From assembly GCF_036320965.1 (NCBI RefSeq), contig NC_092241.1, forward strand, positions 3,691,668-3,755,667: 64,000 nt of DNA, written 5' to 3'. The notes beneath the pieces are model-generated. The model ran no database searches, had not been told where the DNA came from, and saw only the letters and a program-made list of their open reading frames with translations. The position numbers were made by a program, and so were the translations under genes. This DNA is from Panulirus ornatus (taxonomy: Eukaryota > Arthropoda > Malacostraca > Decapoda > Palinuridae). Of this stretch, positions 1 to 10,559 are shown piece after piece (positions within the stretch are counted from its first letter, which is position 1; each line of letters opens with the position of its first letter).

Positions 1-486
1 CGGGAGGCTGAGGGAAGTTTCATAATGCCCATACGGGAGGCTGAGGGAAGTTTCATAATGCCCATACGGGAGGCTCAGGGAAGTTTCATAATGCCTATAC
101 GGGAGGCTCAGGGAAGTTTCATAATGTCTATACGAAAGGCTGAGGGAAGTTTCATAATGCCCATACGGGAGGCTGAGGGAAGTTTCATAATGCCCATACG
201 AAAGGCTGAGGGAAGTTTCATAATGCCCATACGAGGGGCTGAGGGAAGTTTCATAATGCCCATACGAAAGGCTGAGGGAAGTTTCATAATGCCCATACGA
301 GGGGCTGAGGGAAGTTTCATCATGCCCATACGGGAGGCTCAGGGAAGTTTCATAATGTCTATACGAAAGGCTGAGGGAAGTTTCATAATGCTCATATGAG
401 AGGCTGAGAGAAGTTTCATAACGCTTATAAGAGGGACTCACTAAGTTTCACAGTGCCCACAATAGACTACCTCACAAAGTTTCATT
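1..486. repeat. 33 bp minisatellite, cut by window start
   Basis: About 12 clean units of 33 bp, then two or three degenerate ones to about 486. Each unit contains the motif GGGAAGTTTCATAATG followed by a CCCATACG-type stretch. Variation is mostly at a few fixed positions (GGGAGGCT, GAAAGGCT, GAGGGGCT), so variants recur along the array. The 33 bp period keeps frames open on both strands and gives a spurious 11-residue protein repeat. The array runs off the left edge, so its true length is unknown. Confidence 0.95.
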
Positions 487-520
487 ACCCAAAGTCTCAT
501 TCCACCTGAACTTTGCCTTT

Positions 521-1290
521 CCCTTATACTTATTGCTTTCTGCCATTCCCTTATACTCATTGGCATCAGCCTTTCCGTTACAGTTACAGTTATTAGCCTT
601 TCCTATATACTCGGTGTTATTAGTCTTTCTCTTATGCTCACAGTTTCAGCCTTTCCCTTTATTCACTGCTATCAGTCTTTCCCTTATACTCACTGATATC
701 AGTATTTCCCTTTTACTTGGTTATAAGTCTTTCCCTTATACCCACTATAATCAGTCTTTCCTTTACACCCACCGTCATCAGTCTTTCCCTTATACCCACT
801 ATAATCAGTCTTTCCCTTATACCCACTATAATCAGTCTTTCCCTTATACCCACTATAATCAGTCTTTCCCTTATACCCACTATAATCAGTCTTTCCCTTA
901 TATCCACTATAATCAGTCTTTCCCTTATACCCACTATAATCAGTCTTTCCCTTATACCCACCGTCATCAGTCTTTCCCTTATACCCACTATAATCAGTCT
1001 TTCCCTTATACCCACTATAATCAGCCTTTCCCTTATACCCACTATAATCAGTCTTTCCCTTATACCCACTATAATCAGTCTTTCCCTTATACCCACTATA
1101 ATCAGTCTTTCCCTTATACCCACTATAATCAGTCTTTCCCTTATACCCACTATAATCAGTCTTTCCCTTATACCCACTATAATCAGCCTTTCCCTTATAT
1201 CCACTATAATCAGTCTTTCCTTTACACCCAGGGTCATCAGTCTCCCTTATACCCACCATCATAAATCTTTCCCTTATACTCACTATCAGA
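521..1290. repeat. 27 bp minisatellite
   Basis: Roughly 20 near-identical 27 bp units, each built around CCCTTATACCCACTATAAT and CAGTCTTT, from about 705 to 1290. More degenerate related units run back to about 521. Variant units (CCGTCATCAG in place of CTATAATCAG) recur three times, which suggests block duplication. The 9-codon period gives open frames on both strands; I do not read them as genes. Confidence 0.95.
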
Positions 1291-1335
1291 CTGACAGACA
1301 GACAGAAAGAAGCAAGCACTTTTTTCTTACAAGAG

Positions 1336-1665
1336 TTGGAGTCTCCAATCATGGACAAAAGTCTATAACAAGGCCGGGCCTCAACTGAAACATAGAGAGA
1401 ATAATAAAAGGGAAAAAGAAGAGACAAGGAAAAGCATTCGCGAATTTTGGAGCAAGTGGAAAACCTGTCTTTTAAAATGTGCCAGGTCATATTCATTGGG
1501 AAAGACAACATGAGAAGGTATAGAGTTCCAAAGCTTCGAGGTGTCAGGAAAGAAATAGTTATCAAAATGGCCCACTCTTGACTTACCAGTGGCCGCACAA
1601 TAATCATGTGACGCAGCAGCTTGCCAAGTATTGCGTGGTCTACCTAGTGATAGGGACACACATGT
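1336..1665 (-). mobile_element. Jockey-like LINE, C-terminal end (fossil copy 1)
   Basis: Minus-strand translation reads RVGHFDNYFFPDTSKLWNSI followed by a PSHVVFPNEYDLAHFK-like run. This is the typical C-terminal signature of Jockey-type LINE ORF2 proteins (F.P.T..LWNSLPS.VFP..YDL..FK). A closely related copy lies at 5757-6503 in the same orientation. Only about 90 residues plus 3' UTR remain. The 3' UTR side abuts the 27 bp minisatellite, and the truncated 5' side runs into a (CA)n tract. The family is recognised by motif only; the exact clade is uncertain. Confidence 0.7.
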
Positions 1666-1687
1666 ACAGTCTGATCACGCAACAGCT

Positions 1688-1689
<2 letters not shown>

Positions 1690-1736
<47 letters not shown>

Positions 1737-1752
1737 AAACACACACACTCTC
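1690..1752. repeat. (CA)n microsatellite
   Basis: About 60 bp of CA repeats with a few AA interruptions near the right end. Confidence 0.97.
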
Positions 1753-1894
1753 GACAAAACTCGTGTGTGAACGTTCAATGTTTAAGTACAAAAGAAAAAA
1801 AAGTGAAAGATATGAGACACATAGTGATGTATATCACCACACGCCCTCAGAACCTCACATTCAGAAGCCCGTATGTTAGAAACAAGAACCTGGA

Positions 1895-1897
<3 letters not shown>

Positions 1898-1936
<39 letters not shown>
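1898..1936. repeat. (CT)n microsatellite
   Basis: Uninterrupted CT dinucleotides of about 38 bp. The flanking 1753-1897 and 1937-2287 hold no recognisable feature. Confidence 0.97.
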
Positions 1937-1938
<2 letters not shown>

Positions 1939-2287
1939 AAATAAACCGGTAATGACAGGCGCACGAGCGAGTACAGCAGAATGGAAAATGGAAGGCTAGG
2001 GAACTGCAGTATTGCTGGACCTGTTTTCTTCAGCATATAAGGCAAGAGGATATACAAATTAATGAAAGGAGAACGCATTAAAGGTACATAAAGACAAGAA
2101 GGATGAAGATGAAGCAAATAACATCAGGTAATAATGATAAAGTCAAGCACTGATAAAGGAACGAGCGAGGAGTGGCTGGGGAGAGTTCTGGTGCTGGGGA
2201 GGTGGCACGCCAGGCTGGCAACAGTGGAGCCACAGTGGGCAAGACCAGCCATCAGGTGACTTCCACGACGACTCTCCCACCCTCTCT

Positions 2288-3026
2288 GCACCACCTGCGG
2301 TAGGTGAACACCACAGCCTCCACCACCTGCGGTAGGTGAACACCACAGCCTCCACCACCTGCGGTAGGTGAACACCACAGCCTCCACCACCTGCGGTAGG
2401 TGAACACCACAGCCTCCACCACCTGCGGTAGGTGAACACCACAGCCTCCACCACCTGCGGTAGGTGAACACCACAGCCTCCACCACCTGCGGTAGGTGAA
2501 CACCACAGCCTCCACCACCTGCGGTAGGTGAACACCACAGCCTCCACCACCTGCGGTAGGTGAACACCACAGCCTCCACCACCTGCGGTAGGTGAACACC
2601 ACAGCCTCCACCACCTGGGGTAGGTGAACACCACAGCCTCCACCACCTGTGGTAGGTGAACACCACAGCCTCCACCACCTGCGGTAGGTGAACACCACAG
2701 CCTCCACCACCTGCGGTAGGTGAACACCACAGCCTCCACCACCTGCGGTAGGTGAACACCACAACCTCCACCACCTGCGGTAGGTGAACACCACAACCTC
2801 CACCACCTGCGGTAGGTGAACACCACAACCTCCACCACCTGCGGTAGGTGAACACCACAGCCTCCACCACCTGGGGTAGGTGAACACCACAGCCTCCACC
2901 ACCTGCGGTAGGTGAACACCACAACCTCCACCACCTGCGGTAGGTGAACACCACAGCCTCCACCACCTGGGGTAGGTGAACACCACAGTCTCCACCACCT
3001 GCGACAGGTGAACACCAGACTCCATC
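2288..3026. repeat. 32 bp minisatellite, block A
   Basis: About 23 units of 32 bp centred on CACCTGCGGTAGGTGAACAC. Each unit contains the short inverted repeat GGTG-AA-CACC. Units are almost identical; recurring variants are CTGGGGTAG and CACAACCT. Because 32 is not a multiple of three, the long minus-strand open frames cycle through all frames and cannot reflect selection on one protein. Confidence 0.95.
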
Positions 3027-3653
3027 ACAGGTGGTGGTGAACACGACGAGATCCACCACGGGCGGTGGGTGAACATGACAAGATCCACCACGGGCGGTTG
3101 GTGAACATGAGATCCACCACGGGCGGTGGGTGAACGTGACAAGATCCACCAAGGGCGGTGGGTGAACATGACGAGATCCACTACGGGCGGTGGGTGAACA
3201 TGACAAGATCCACCAAGGGCGGTGGGTGAACATGACAAGATCCGCCACGGGCGGTGGGTGAACATGACGAGATCCACTACGGGCGGTGGGTGAACATGAC
3301 AAGATCCACCAAGGGCGGTGGGTGAACATGACAAGATCCACCAAGGGCGGTGGGTGAACATAAGATCCACCACGGGCGGTGGGTGAACATGACAAGATCC
3401 GCCACGGGCGGTGGGTGAACATGGCGAGATCCACCACGGGCGGTGGGTGAACATGACAAGATCCACCAAGGGCGGTGGGTGAACATGACAAGATCCACCA
3501 CAGGCGGTGGGTGAACATGACAAGATCCACCACGGGCGGTGGGTGAACATGACAAGATCCACCACGGGCGGTGGGTGAACATGACGAGATCCACCACGGG
3601 CGGTGGGTGAACATGACAAGATCCACCACGGGCGGTGGGTGAACACTGAAACG
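3027..3653. repeat. 32 bp minisatellite, block B (homologous to block A)
   Basis: About 19 units of 32 bp with core GGGCGGTGGGTGAACATGAC next to GATCCACCA. Aligned to block A, the units share CCACCAC, GCGGT(A/G)GGTGAACA and the same period, so both blocks descend from one unit. The switch is abrupt, at about 3010-3050. Three units are short by a few bases (near 3100, 3360 and the edges). Confidence 0.93.
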
Positions 3654-4566
3654 CACTAAGATGATTCCTGAATGAATGCAACGCACTCAGAAGATCCCCG
3701 AGTGAATGCAACGCAGTAATAGGATCTCGCAGTGAATATACCGTACTCATCGTCTCCATGAGTGAAAGTAACACACCTCAGAAGATCTCAGAGTGAATAT
3801 CGCGTACCTCAGTAGATTCATGAGTGAATGCAACGCACCTCAGAAAATGTCTTAGTGATGCAGGGCACTCATAGAATCCCCAGGTGAATGCGATGCACCT
3901 CAGAAGATCCCTGAGTGAATCCAACGCACCTCAGAAGATCCCTAAGTGAATACAACGCACCTCAGAAGATCTCTGAGTGAATACAACGCACCTCAGAAGA
4001 TCCCTAAGTGAATACACCGCACCTCAGAAGATCCCTAAGTGAATACAACGCACCTCAGAAGACCCCCAAGTGAATACAACGCACCTCAGAAGATCCCTAA
4101 GTGAATACAACGCACCTCAGAAGACCCCTAAGTGAATACAACGCACCTCAGAAGATCCCTAAGTGAATACAACGCACCTCAGAAGATCCCTAAGTGAATA
4201 CAACGCATCTCAGAAGATCAGCAAGTGAATACAACGCACCTCAGAAGATCCCTGAGTGAACGCAACTCACCTCAGAAGATCCCTGAGTGAATACAACGCA
4301 CTTCAGAAGATCCCTAAGTGAATACAACGCACCTCAGAAGATCCCTAAGTGAATACAACGCACCTCAGAAGATCCCTAAGTGAATACAACGCACCTCAGA
4401 AGATCCCTAAGTGAATACAACGCACCTCAGAAGATCCCTAAGTGAATACAACGCACCTCAGAAGATCCCTGAGTGAACGCAACTCACCTCAGAAGATCCC
4501 TGAGTGAATACACCGCACCTCAGAAGATCCCTAAGTGAATACAACGCACCTCAGAAGATCCCAGAC
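3654..4566. repeat. 31 bp minisatellite, block C
   Basis: About 29 units of 31 bp, core GTGAATACAACGCACCTCAG followed by AAGATCCCTAA. The first eight or so units (3654-3900) are heavily diverged; the rest are almost uniform. The block continues directly from block B, and the junction units mix features of both. Blocks A to C form one uninterrupted 2.3 kb tandem tract. Confidence 0.93.
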
Positions 4567-4761
4567 AGCCCGAATTCTGTCAAGAGTAAAAGTGAACGAA
4601 AAGGATAACAAGAAAAGTTGCATGCAAGAAGGGCGTAGAGTGATGACGGCAGAACCGCGGGAGGCACAGAAATTGCCTTAATATATACACTATGGAGGAG
4701 ACAAAGCGAAGGAATGGAGGGAGATGGTGGAGACAAAGAGGAAGGGCTGGAGTGAGGAAGG

Positions 4762-4762
<1 letters not shown>

Positions 4763-4818
<56 letters not shown>
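4763..4818. repeat. (GA)n microsatellite
   Basis: Pure GA run, first of three in 4763-5172. Confidence 0.97.
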
Positions 4819-4820
<2 letters not shown>

Positions 4821-4942
4821 TTAACAATGGTTTTGAAGAATGAGAGACAAAGAATCAGAAGCACGAGACGCACAAAGAAGAGGCACAGAGCGACATGGGC
4901 TGAGCAGGAGGGTGAAATAAAGCGAGAATACGAAGCAATAGG

Positions 4943-4949
<7 letters not shown>

Positions 4950-5012
<63 letters not shown>
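4950..5012. repeat. (GA)n microsatellite
   Basis: Pure GA run of about 62 bp, preceded by a short GT run. Confidence 0.97.
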
Positions 5013-5015
<3 letters not shown>

Positions 5016-5084
5016 AAACAGGGTGGAAAAGGAAAGAAAGAGCAGAGGAAGAGAGGGGAAAGGGAGAGAGAAGCCACGGATAAT

Positions 5085-5086
<2 letters not shown>

Positions 5087-5172
<86 letters not shown>
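5087..5172. repeat. (GA)n microsatellite
   Basis: Pure GA run of about 85 bp; the spacer to the previous run is itself purine-rich. Confidence 0.97.
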
Positions 5173-5173
<1 letters not shown>

Positions 5174-5261
5174 ATAGAGAGTGAGGGAACACAGACACGG
5201 ATCACAGAGGACTGGGAGGGAGATCAATACACAACGTGGGTGCTGCTCCCAGCCTAGCCCA

Positions 5262-5745
5262 GCAGGGAGGCCTCCCCACCACCTGACGGCCTTCCCCTGG
5301 CATCCCCACCCCCTGACGGCCTTCCCTGGCCTCCCCACACCATGACGGACCTCCCCTGGCCTCCCCACCCCATGACGGCCTTCTTCTGACCTCCCCACCC
5401 CATGACGGCTTTTCCCTGACCTCCCCACCCCATGACAGCCATCCCCTGACCTCCCCACCCCATGACGGCCTTCTCTTGGCCTCCCCGCCCCATGAAGGCT
5501 TTCCCCTGGTCTCCCCATCCCATGACGGCCTTCCCCTGACCTCCTCGCCACCTGATGGCCTTCCCCTGGCCTCCCTACCACCTAGAGGCCTTTCCCTGTC
5601 TTTCCCCTGGCCTCCTGACACCTGACAGCCTTCCCCTAGTCTCCCTACCACCTGACGACTTTCACCTAGGTTGCCCACCACCTGAGAGCCTTTCCCTGGT
5701 CTACCCACTACCCAACGGCCTTCCCTTGACTTCCTCATCAATTTT
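5262..5745. repeat. 30 bp minisatellite, left part
   Basis: About 16 units near 30 bp with core CATGACGGCCTTCCCCTG and CTCCCCACCC. Units become more diverged and variable in length after 5520. The array is broken by the LINE at 5757-6503 and resumes at 6504 with the same unit type. Confidence 0.9.
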
Positions 5746-5756
5746 TTTTTCACGTT

Positions 5757-6503
5757 GAAGGTTGCAGTCATGGACAAAAGTCCACGTCAAGGCCGGACCT
5801 TAACTGAAATATAGAGAGAATTATGAAACGGGGAAAAGAGAGACGGGAAAGTACTTAAGAATTTTGGAGGAAAAGGAAAACCTGATAATAAAAACGTGCC
5901 AAGGCACAGTTATTGGGAAAGACATGAGAGGGTAGAGAATTATAGTTCTTTGAGGTGCAGGTAGAGAAACAGTTATCAAAATGGCCCACCCTTAAGTTGC
6001 CAGCGGCCCCACAGGAATGATGTGACTCAGCAGCTTGCCGAGTATTGTGTGGTCTAGGTAGTGGTTGGGTCACACAAGCAGCCAGCTCTCGGGAGCAAAA
6101 ACCAAAGTAATACCTTTAGAAGAGAGAAAGTGAACCAAAATTGCAGCGTAGGGCAAGGGGGTCAAGTTTGGAAGTTAGCCTGGGACAGTTTATAAGTCGG
6201 ATCGCTTTCGACTTAACTCTGTCAAGTAAGGATGCAGAGCTAGAACCTTAGAGCCCCCCAAAATGTTAGATCACTACCCCATACAAGTTCGATTCAATCC
6301 CTTGTATAAACGGAGTAACTGCTCAGAAGAAAAAGGTTTCGACATCTAACAGGACACCCAGTTTCTTAGAGGCAGACTTAGCTATTCCTGTAATGTGGGG
6401 TTTCCAGGAGAGAGTAGATGTTCCAGTAATACCAAGTATGGTTATTGCGTCAAGATGTGGAATAACAGAACCGTCAAAGGAGAGATGGGTAGACCTGATG
6501 ACC
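5757..6503 (-). mobile_element. Jockey-like LINE, RT C-terminal part (fossil copy 2)
   Basis: Read on the minus strand, 6503 to about 6350 gives LSFDGSVIPHLDAITILGIT and then STLSWKPHI with AKSASKKLG. This is the post-catalytic RT region of Jockey-type LINEs. Further downstream come a Y(F/Y)G..C..ELA-like segment with stops, PHNTRQAAESHHSC, and the LWNSLP..VFP motif, here YNSLPSHVFP. Several stops and frameshifts show it is dead. It shares its last 330 bp with copy 1. It sits inside a 30 bp minisatellite whose units flank it on both sides. Confidence 0.75.
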
Positions 6504-6680
6504 TTCCTCTAATTTCTCCACCACCTGACGGCCTTCCCCTGTCTTCCCCATCACCTGATGGCGGCCTTCCCCTGTCATACACAGCACCTGACGGCCTTCC
6601 CCTGTCTTCCCCACCACCTGATGACGGCCTTCCCCTGTCCTTCCCACAACCTGACGGCTTTCTCTGACCTCACCACATTT
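6504..6680. repeat. 30 bp minisatellite, right part
   Basis: Six or so units of the same family as 5262-5745 (core CACCTGACGGCCTTCCCCTG). The continuation is separated by the intervening LINE fragment. Confidence 0.85.
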
Positions 6681-6714
6681 GATGGTCTACCCCTAGGCTC
6701 CCTAGTACCTGACG

Positions 6715-6880
6715 GTCACCCAACCACCACCACCACCACCAGACAGCCAACCACACGCCACCACCAGACCGCCAACCACACACTACCAACAGACAGCCAA
6801 CCACACACCACCACCAGACAGCAAGCCAGCCACCACTACCAGAGAGCCAGCCACCACCAGACAGCCATATACTTGCTACG
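6715..6880. repeat. about 25 bp CA-rich minisatellite
   Basis: Five or six imperfect units with CCACCACCAGACAGCCAACC. Probably grew from a (CAC)n seed. 6881-7260 holds nothing I recognise. Confidence 0.75.
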
Positions 6881-7279
6881 TCTCACAACAATCCTCATAT
6901 GAGCGAGATGAGAGATGTGAGGCAGAGCGGAAAGCCGAGATTTGGTTGTGTTTCACTTAGGATTTTGGCCATAATGGGATGATAATGAGGGGGGAGATCA
7001 GAGTCCGGGAGGAAGGGAAGGAGGAGGAGGAGAGTGTTGCTCCAGGGATGACTGGAGGGAGGAGGGTTCACCATGCATGTTTACAGTTCAGTAGACACAT
7101 GCTGGCAGCCACAGGGGGGATGAAACGTCAAGATCCCAGCGCTTTCGTGATAATTCCCGTCCTCAGGGATTACAGGGATGATAGGTAATCTATGTATCCC
7201 TGAAGATGTGTTACCTCTGGGTAAAAATAAAAAGCTTACCCTGCCTTTATTTCAGCAATATCTATTCACAGACTCCCCT

Positions 7280-7669
7280 CAGTTATAACAAACACAGCAC
7301 TGACAAAACACATACACACGAAAATCACTCGATCAGCACAAAATGACTGACCTCCTAATTCAGCCTTAAACACCGCTCCACCAGGCATATACCCATCTGA
7401 AACCACACTCCTCAGACATACACGAGTCACACTTTCTTGTCTACGCTTTGGACATCACCCATCATTACAAGACCATGCCCACGATGCAACAACCACAGTG
7501 AGACTCCGAGCACACGGCTCAGTTTCCTATAACCGTCCCTACCACACAAACACACACACATCACCACACTTTAACACTTTATGATCTGTGGTCCCGCCCG
7601 TCGGACGTGGCCGGCTTCCTGAGCGTCGCAGGAACCTCAGAAAGACAGAAAGGACTCCTGTGTCAGGAA

Positions 7670-7670
<1 letters not shown>
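7280..7670 (+). mobile_element. LINE ORF2 C-terminal fragment
   Basis: Plus-strand translation contains GIYPSETTLLRHTRVTLSCL followed by RFGHHPSL, and near the end LYDLWSRPSDVAGFLSVAG. These match the C-terminal pattern of a LINE ORF2 (TLPRHTRVTLARLRxGHHPSL and DLWSxPxxVAxFL). Frames differ between the parts, so it is decayed. A homologous stretch lies at about 45530-46320. The fragment ends exactly at the (TA)n tract at 7671. The clade is not resolved. Confidence 0.6.

Positions 7671-7735
<65 letters not shown>
7671..7735. repeat. (TA)n microsatellite
   Basis: About 32 TA dinucleotides. The LINE end lies on its left and the head-plus-tail short element on its right. Confidence 0.98.
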
Positions 7736-7737
<2 letters not shown>

Positions 7738-7966
7738 TTTTTTTTCATACACATTCGCCATCTCCCGCGTCAGCGAGGTAGCGTTAAGAACATAGGACTA
7801 AGTCTTAGAGGGAATATCCTCACTTAGCCCCCTTCTCTGTTCCTTCTTTTGGAAAATCAAAAATGGGAGGAGAGGATTTCCAGCTCCCCGTTTCCTCCCC
7901 TTTTAGTCGCCTTTTACGAAACGCAGGGAATGCGTGGGGAGTATTCTTTCTCCCCTATCCCCAGGG

Positions 7967-7970
<4 letters not shown>
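7736..7970 (-). mobile_element. Head-plus-tail short retroelement, copy 1
   Basis: An element of about 235 bp on the minus strand. Its 5' end (CCCTGGGGATAGGGGAGAAA, minus strand) matches the 5' end of the RTE-like LINE at 39151. Its 3' end (CGCTACCTCGCTGACGCGGG followed by A-rich sequence) matches that LINE's 3' end. No coding sequence lies between. It is bracketed by (TA)n on both sides. Two more copies are at 52077-52310 and 55025-55269. I infer a non-autonomous derivative mobilised by the LINE. Confidence 0.75.

Positions 7971-7999
<29 letters not shown>
7971..7999. repeat. (TA)n microsatellite
   Basis: About 14 TA dinucleotides at the 5' end of the short element. 8000-8360 holds no recognised feature. 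Confidence 0.97.
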
Positions 8000-8001
<2 letters not shown>

Positions 8002-8365
8002 CGTAAGTTTCAGAGCTTTTTCAGAGACGTTGGAAACCTGAGCTATGGTGGCGTGGAACCTCTGTAAAACAAGAGACATTAGATAATCGAATATTTATGG
8101 TTCGAGGTCAAGTTTTGGAGATTTTCCTCCGATGTGGAAGACTGAGGGAACAACTGACGTGTTCGTAAAAGTTTTTTGAGCAACGTAAGACAAAATTGTG
8201 AGGCCTTTCCAGCGTGGGGAGTGAGGTGGAGGGGGTGTTGTACCTGTGTGTGTCTCGTGGTGGTAGTGGTGGTCAACCAGGGTCCTCAGGGCGGTCAGGG
8301 CGAGATGACCCCCCAAGTACTGTACTGGTAGTTACGTTGAACCCCCCAACTCCCCTCCCCAACTA

Positions 8366-9225
8366 ATGACGGTGCGATCTTTAAGGACGACGATGGTACG
8401 ACCTTTGAGGACGACGATGGTACGACCCTTGAGGACGACGATGTTACGACCTTTGAGGACGACGTTGGTACGACCTTTGAGGACGACGATGGTGTGAACT
8501 TTGAGGACGACGATGGTGTGAACTTTGAGGACGACGATGGTACGACCTTTGAGGACGACGATGGTGCGGCCCTTGAGGACGACGATGGTACGACCCTTGA
8601 GGACGACGATGGTACGACCTTTGAGGACGACGATGGTGCGACCTTTGAGGACGACGATGATACGACCTTTGAGGACGACGATGGTACAATCTTTAAGGAC
8701 GACGATGGTACGACCTTTGAGGACGACGATGGTACGACCTTTGAGGACGACGATGGTGCGACCTTTGAGGACGACGATGGTGCGACCTTTGAGGACGACG
8801 ATGGTGCGACCTTTGAGGCCGACGATGGTGCGACCCTTGAGGACGACGATGGTACGACCTTTGAGGACGACGATGGTGCGACCTTTGAGGACGACGATGG
8901 TGCGACCTTTGAGGACGACGATAGTACGACCTTTGAGGACGACGATGGTTCGACCTTTGAGGACGACGATGGTGCGACCTTTGAGGACGACGATGGTGCG
9001 ACCTTTGAGGACGACGATGATACGACCTTTGAGGACGACGATGGTGCGACCTTTGAGGACGACGATGGTGCGACCCCTGAGGACGACGATGGTGCGACCT
9101 TTGAGGACGACGATGGTGCGACCTTTGAGGACGACGATGATAAGACCTTTGAGGACGACGATGATACGACCTTTGAGGACGACGATGGTGCGACCCTTGA
9201 GGACGACGAAGGTGCGACCTTTGAG
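8366..9225. repeat. 24 bp minisatellite encoding an acidic frame
   Basis: About 36 units of 24 bp with core GAGGACGACGATGGTGCGAC. One forward frame reads FEDDDGAT repeated. With the 21 bp block that follows, it is open from 8494 to 9522. The other forward frame (RTTMVRPL) is open equally long, as is the minus strand. This shows that openness comes from the multiple-of-three period, so I annotate it as a repeat and not a gene. Confidence 0.93.
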
Positions 9226-9522
9226 GACGATGGTGCAACCCTTGAAGACGATGGTGCGACCCTTGAGGACGATGAAGGTGCGAGCTTTGAGGACGACGAT
9301 GGTGCGACCCTTGAGGACGATGGTGCAACCCTTGAGGACGATGGTGCAACCCTTGAGGACGATGGTGCAACCCTTGAGGACGATGGTGCGACCCTTGAGG
9401 ACGACGATGGTGCGACCCTTGAGGACGACGATGGTGCGACCCTTGAGGACGATGGTGCAACCCTTGAAGACGATGGTGCGACCCTTGAAGACGATGGTAC
9501 GACCCTTGAGTATGAAGCTTGA
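9226..9522. repeat. 21 bp minisatellite derived from the 24 bp array
   Basis: Units lose one GAC triplet (GAGGACGATGGTGCAACCCT) and become 21 bp, with a few 24 bp units interspersed. Diverged units continue to about 9660. The change of exactly 3 bp keeps the reading frame, but slippage of one triplet explains it as well. Confidence 0.9.
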
Positions 9523-9734
9523 GTATAACGGGATGATCCTTCAATATGACGTTGCGACCACTGATTATGACTGTGCGGCCCTTGAGTACGACAATGAGAC
9601 CTTTGACTACGATGGTACGAGCCTTGCGGACGACGATAACGACCTTAGGGCATGGAGTGACCTTTGACCAGGGTCAAGGGACCTGGTCGGTCCTGGTCTA
9701 AGTTGGCGTCACTGTTAATGCTGCCTCTGCATCC

Positions 9735-10265
9735 TCCCTACTAGCTTAGGTATCCGCGGTACTAGCCTGGGTATCCGCGGTACTAGCCTGGGTATCCGCG
9801 GTACTAGCCTGGGTATCCGCGGTACTAGCCTGGGTATCCGCGGTACTAACCTGGGTATCCACGGTACTAGCCTGGGTATCCGCGATACTAGCCTGGGTAT
9901 CCGCGGTACTAGCCTGGGTATCCGCGGTACTAGCCTGGGTATCCGCGGTACTAGCTTAGGTATCCGCGGTACTAGCCTGGATATCCGCGGTACTAGCCTG
10001 GGTATCCGCGGTACTAGCCTGGGTATCCGCGGTAGTAGCCTGGGTATCCGCGGTACTAGCTTAGGTATCCGCGGTACTAGCCTGGGTATCCGCGGTACTA
10101 GCCTGGGTATCCGCGGTACTAGCTTAGGTATCCGCGGTACTAGCTTAGGTACCTGCAGTACTAGCCTGGATATCCGCAGTACTAGCCTCGATCTCCACGG
10201 TATTAGGCTAGGTATCCGCAGTACTAGCCTCGATATCCGCGGTACTAGCCTCGGTATAGCTTTGG
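9735..10265. repeat. 21 bp minisatellite
   Basis: About 25 units of 21 bp with core GGTATCCGCGGTACTAGCCT. Recurring variant TTAGG replaces CTGGG. Units contain the palindrome CCGCGG. The right end degrades into related units to about 10345, next to a (GA)n run. Confidence 0.95.
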
Positions 10266-10353
10266 GATCCACGGTAATGGGTTCCATATTCAAAGTACTA
10301 GCTCTTTGATCCACGGTTCTAACTTTAGGATCCACGGCAGGAGTTTTAGGCAG

Positions 10354-10355
<2 letters not shown>

Positions 10356-10410
<55 letters not shown>
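10356..10410. repeat. (GA)n microsatellite
   Basis: Pure GA run of about 55 bp. Confidence 0.97.
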
Positions 10411-10413
<3 letters not shown>

Positions 10414-10559
10414 GTAAGGACGGGTAGGCTGCTCCGCCTGTGGCCTCATCCTGGCGGGAATGATTTAATTAAGTTTAGTCAAGGAACAGGAGAAGGATAT
10501 ACGGGACGCTCAGCCGCCTCTGATGATTCCTAGGGTGCAATATATATGTATCCTGTGAG

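Noticed and set aside
2124..3686. Long minus-strand frame rich in VEAVVFTYRRWW and HPPPVVDL
   Set aside because: Created by 32 bp repeats, which rotate through all frames; three overlapping frames are open at once.
8494..9522. 342-codon acidic protein (FEDDDGAT repeats)
   Set aside because: The array period is a multiple of three, so forward and reverse frames are equally open. No start context, intron or non-repeat domain supports a gene.
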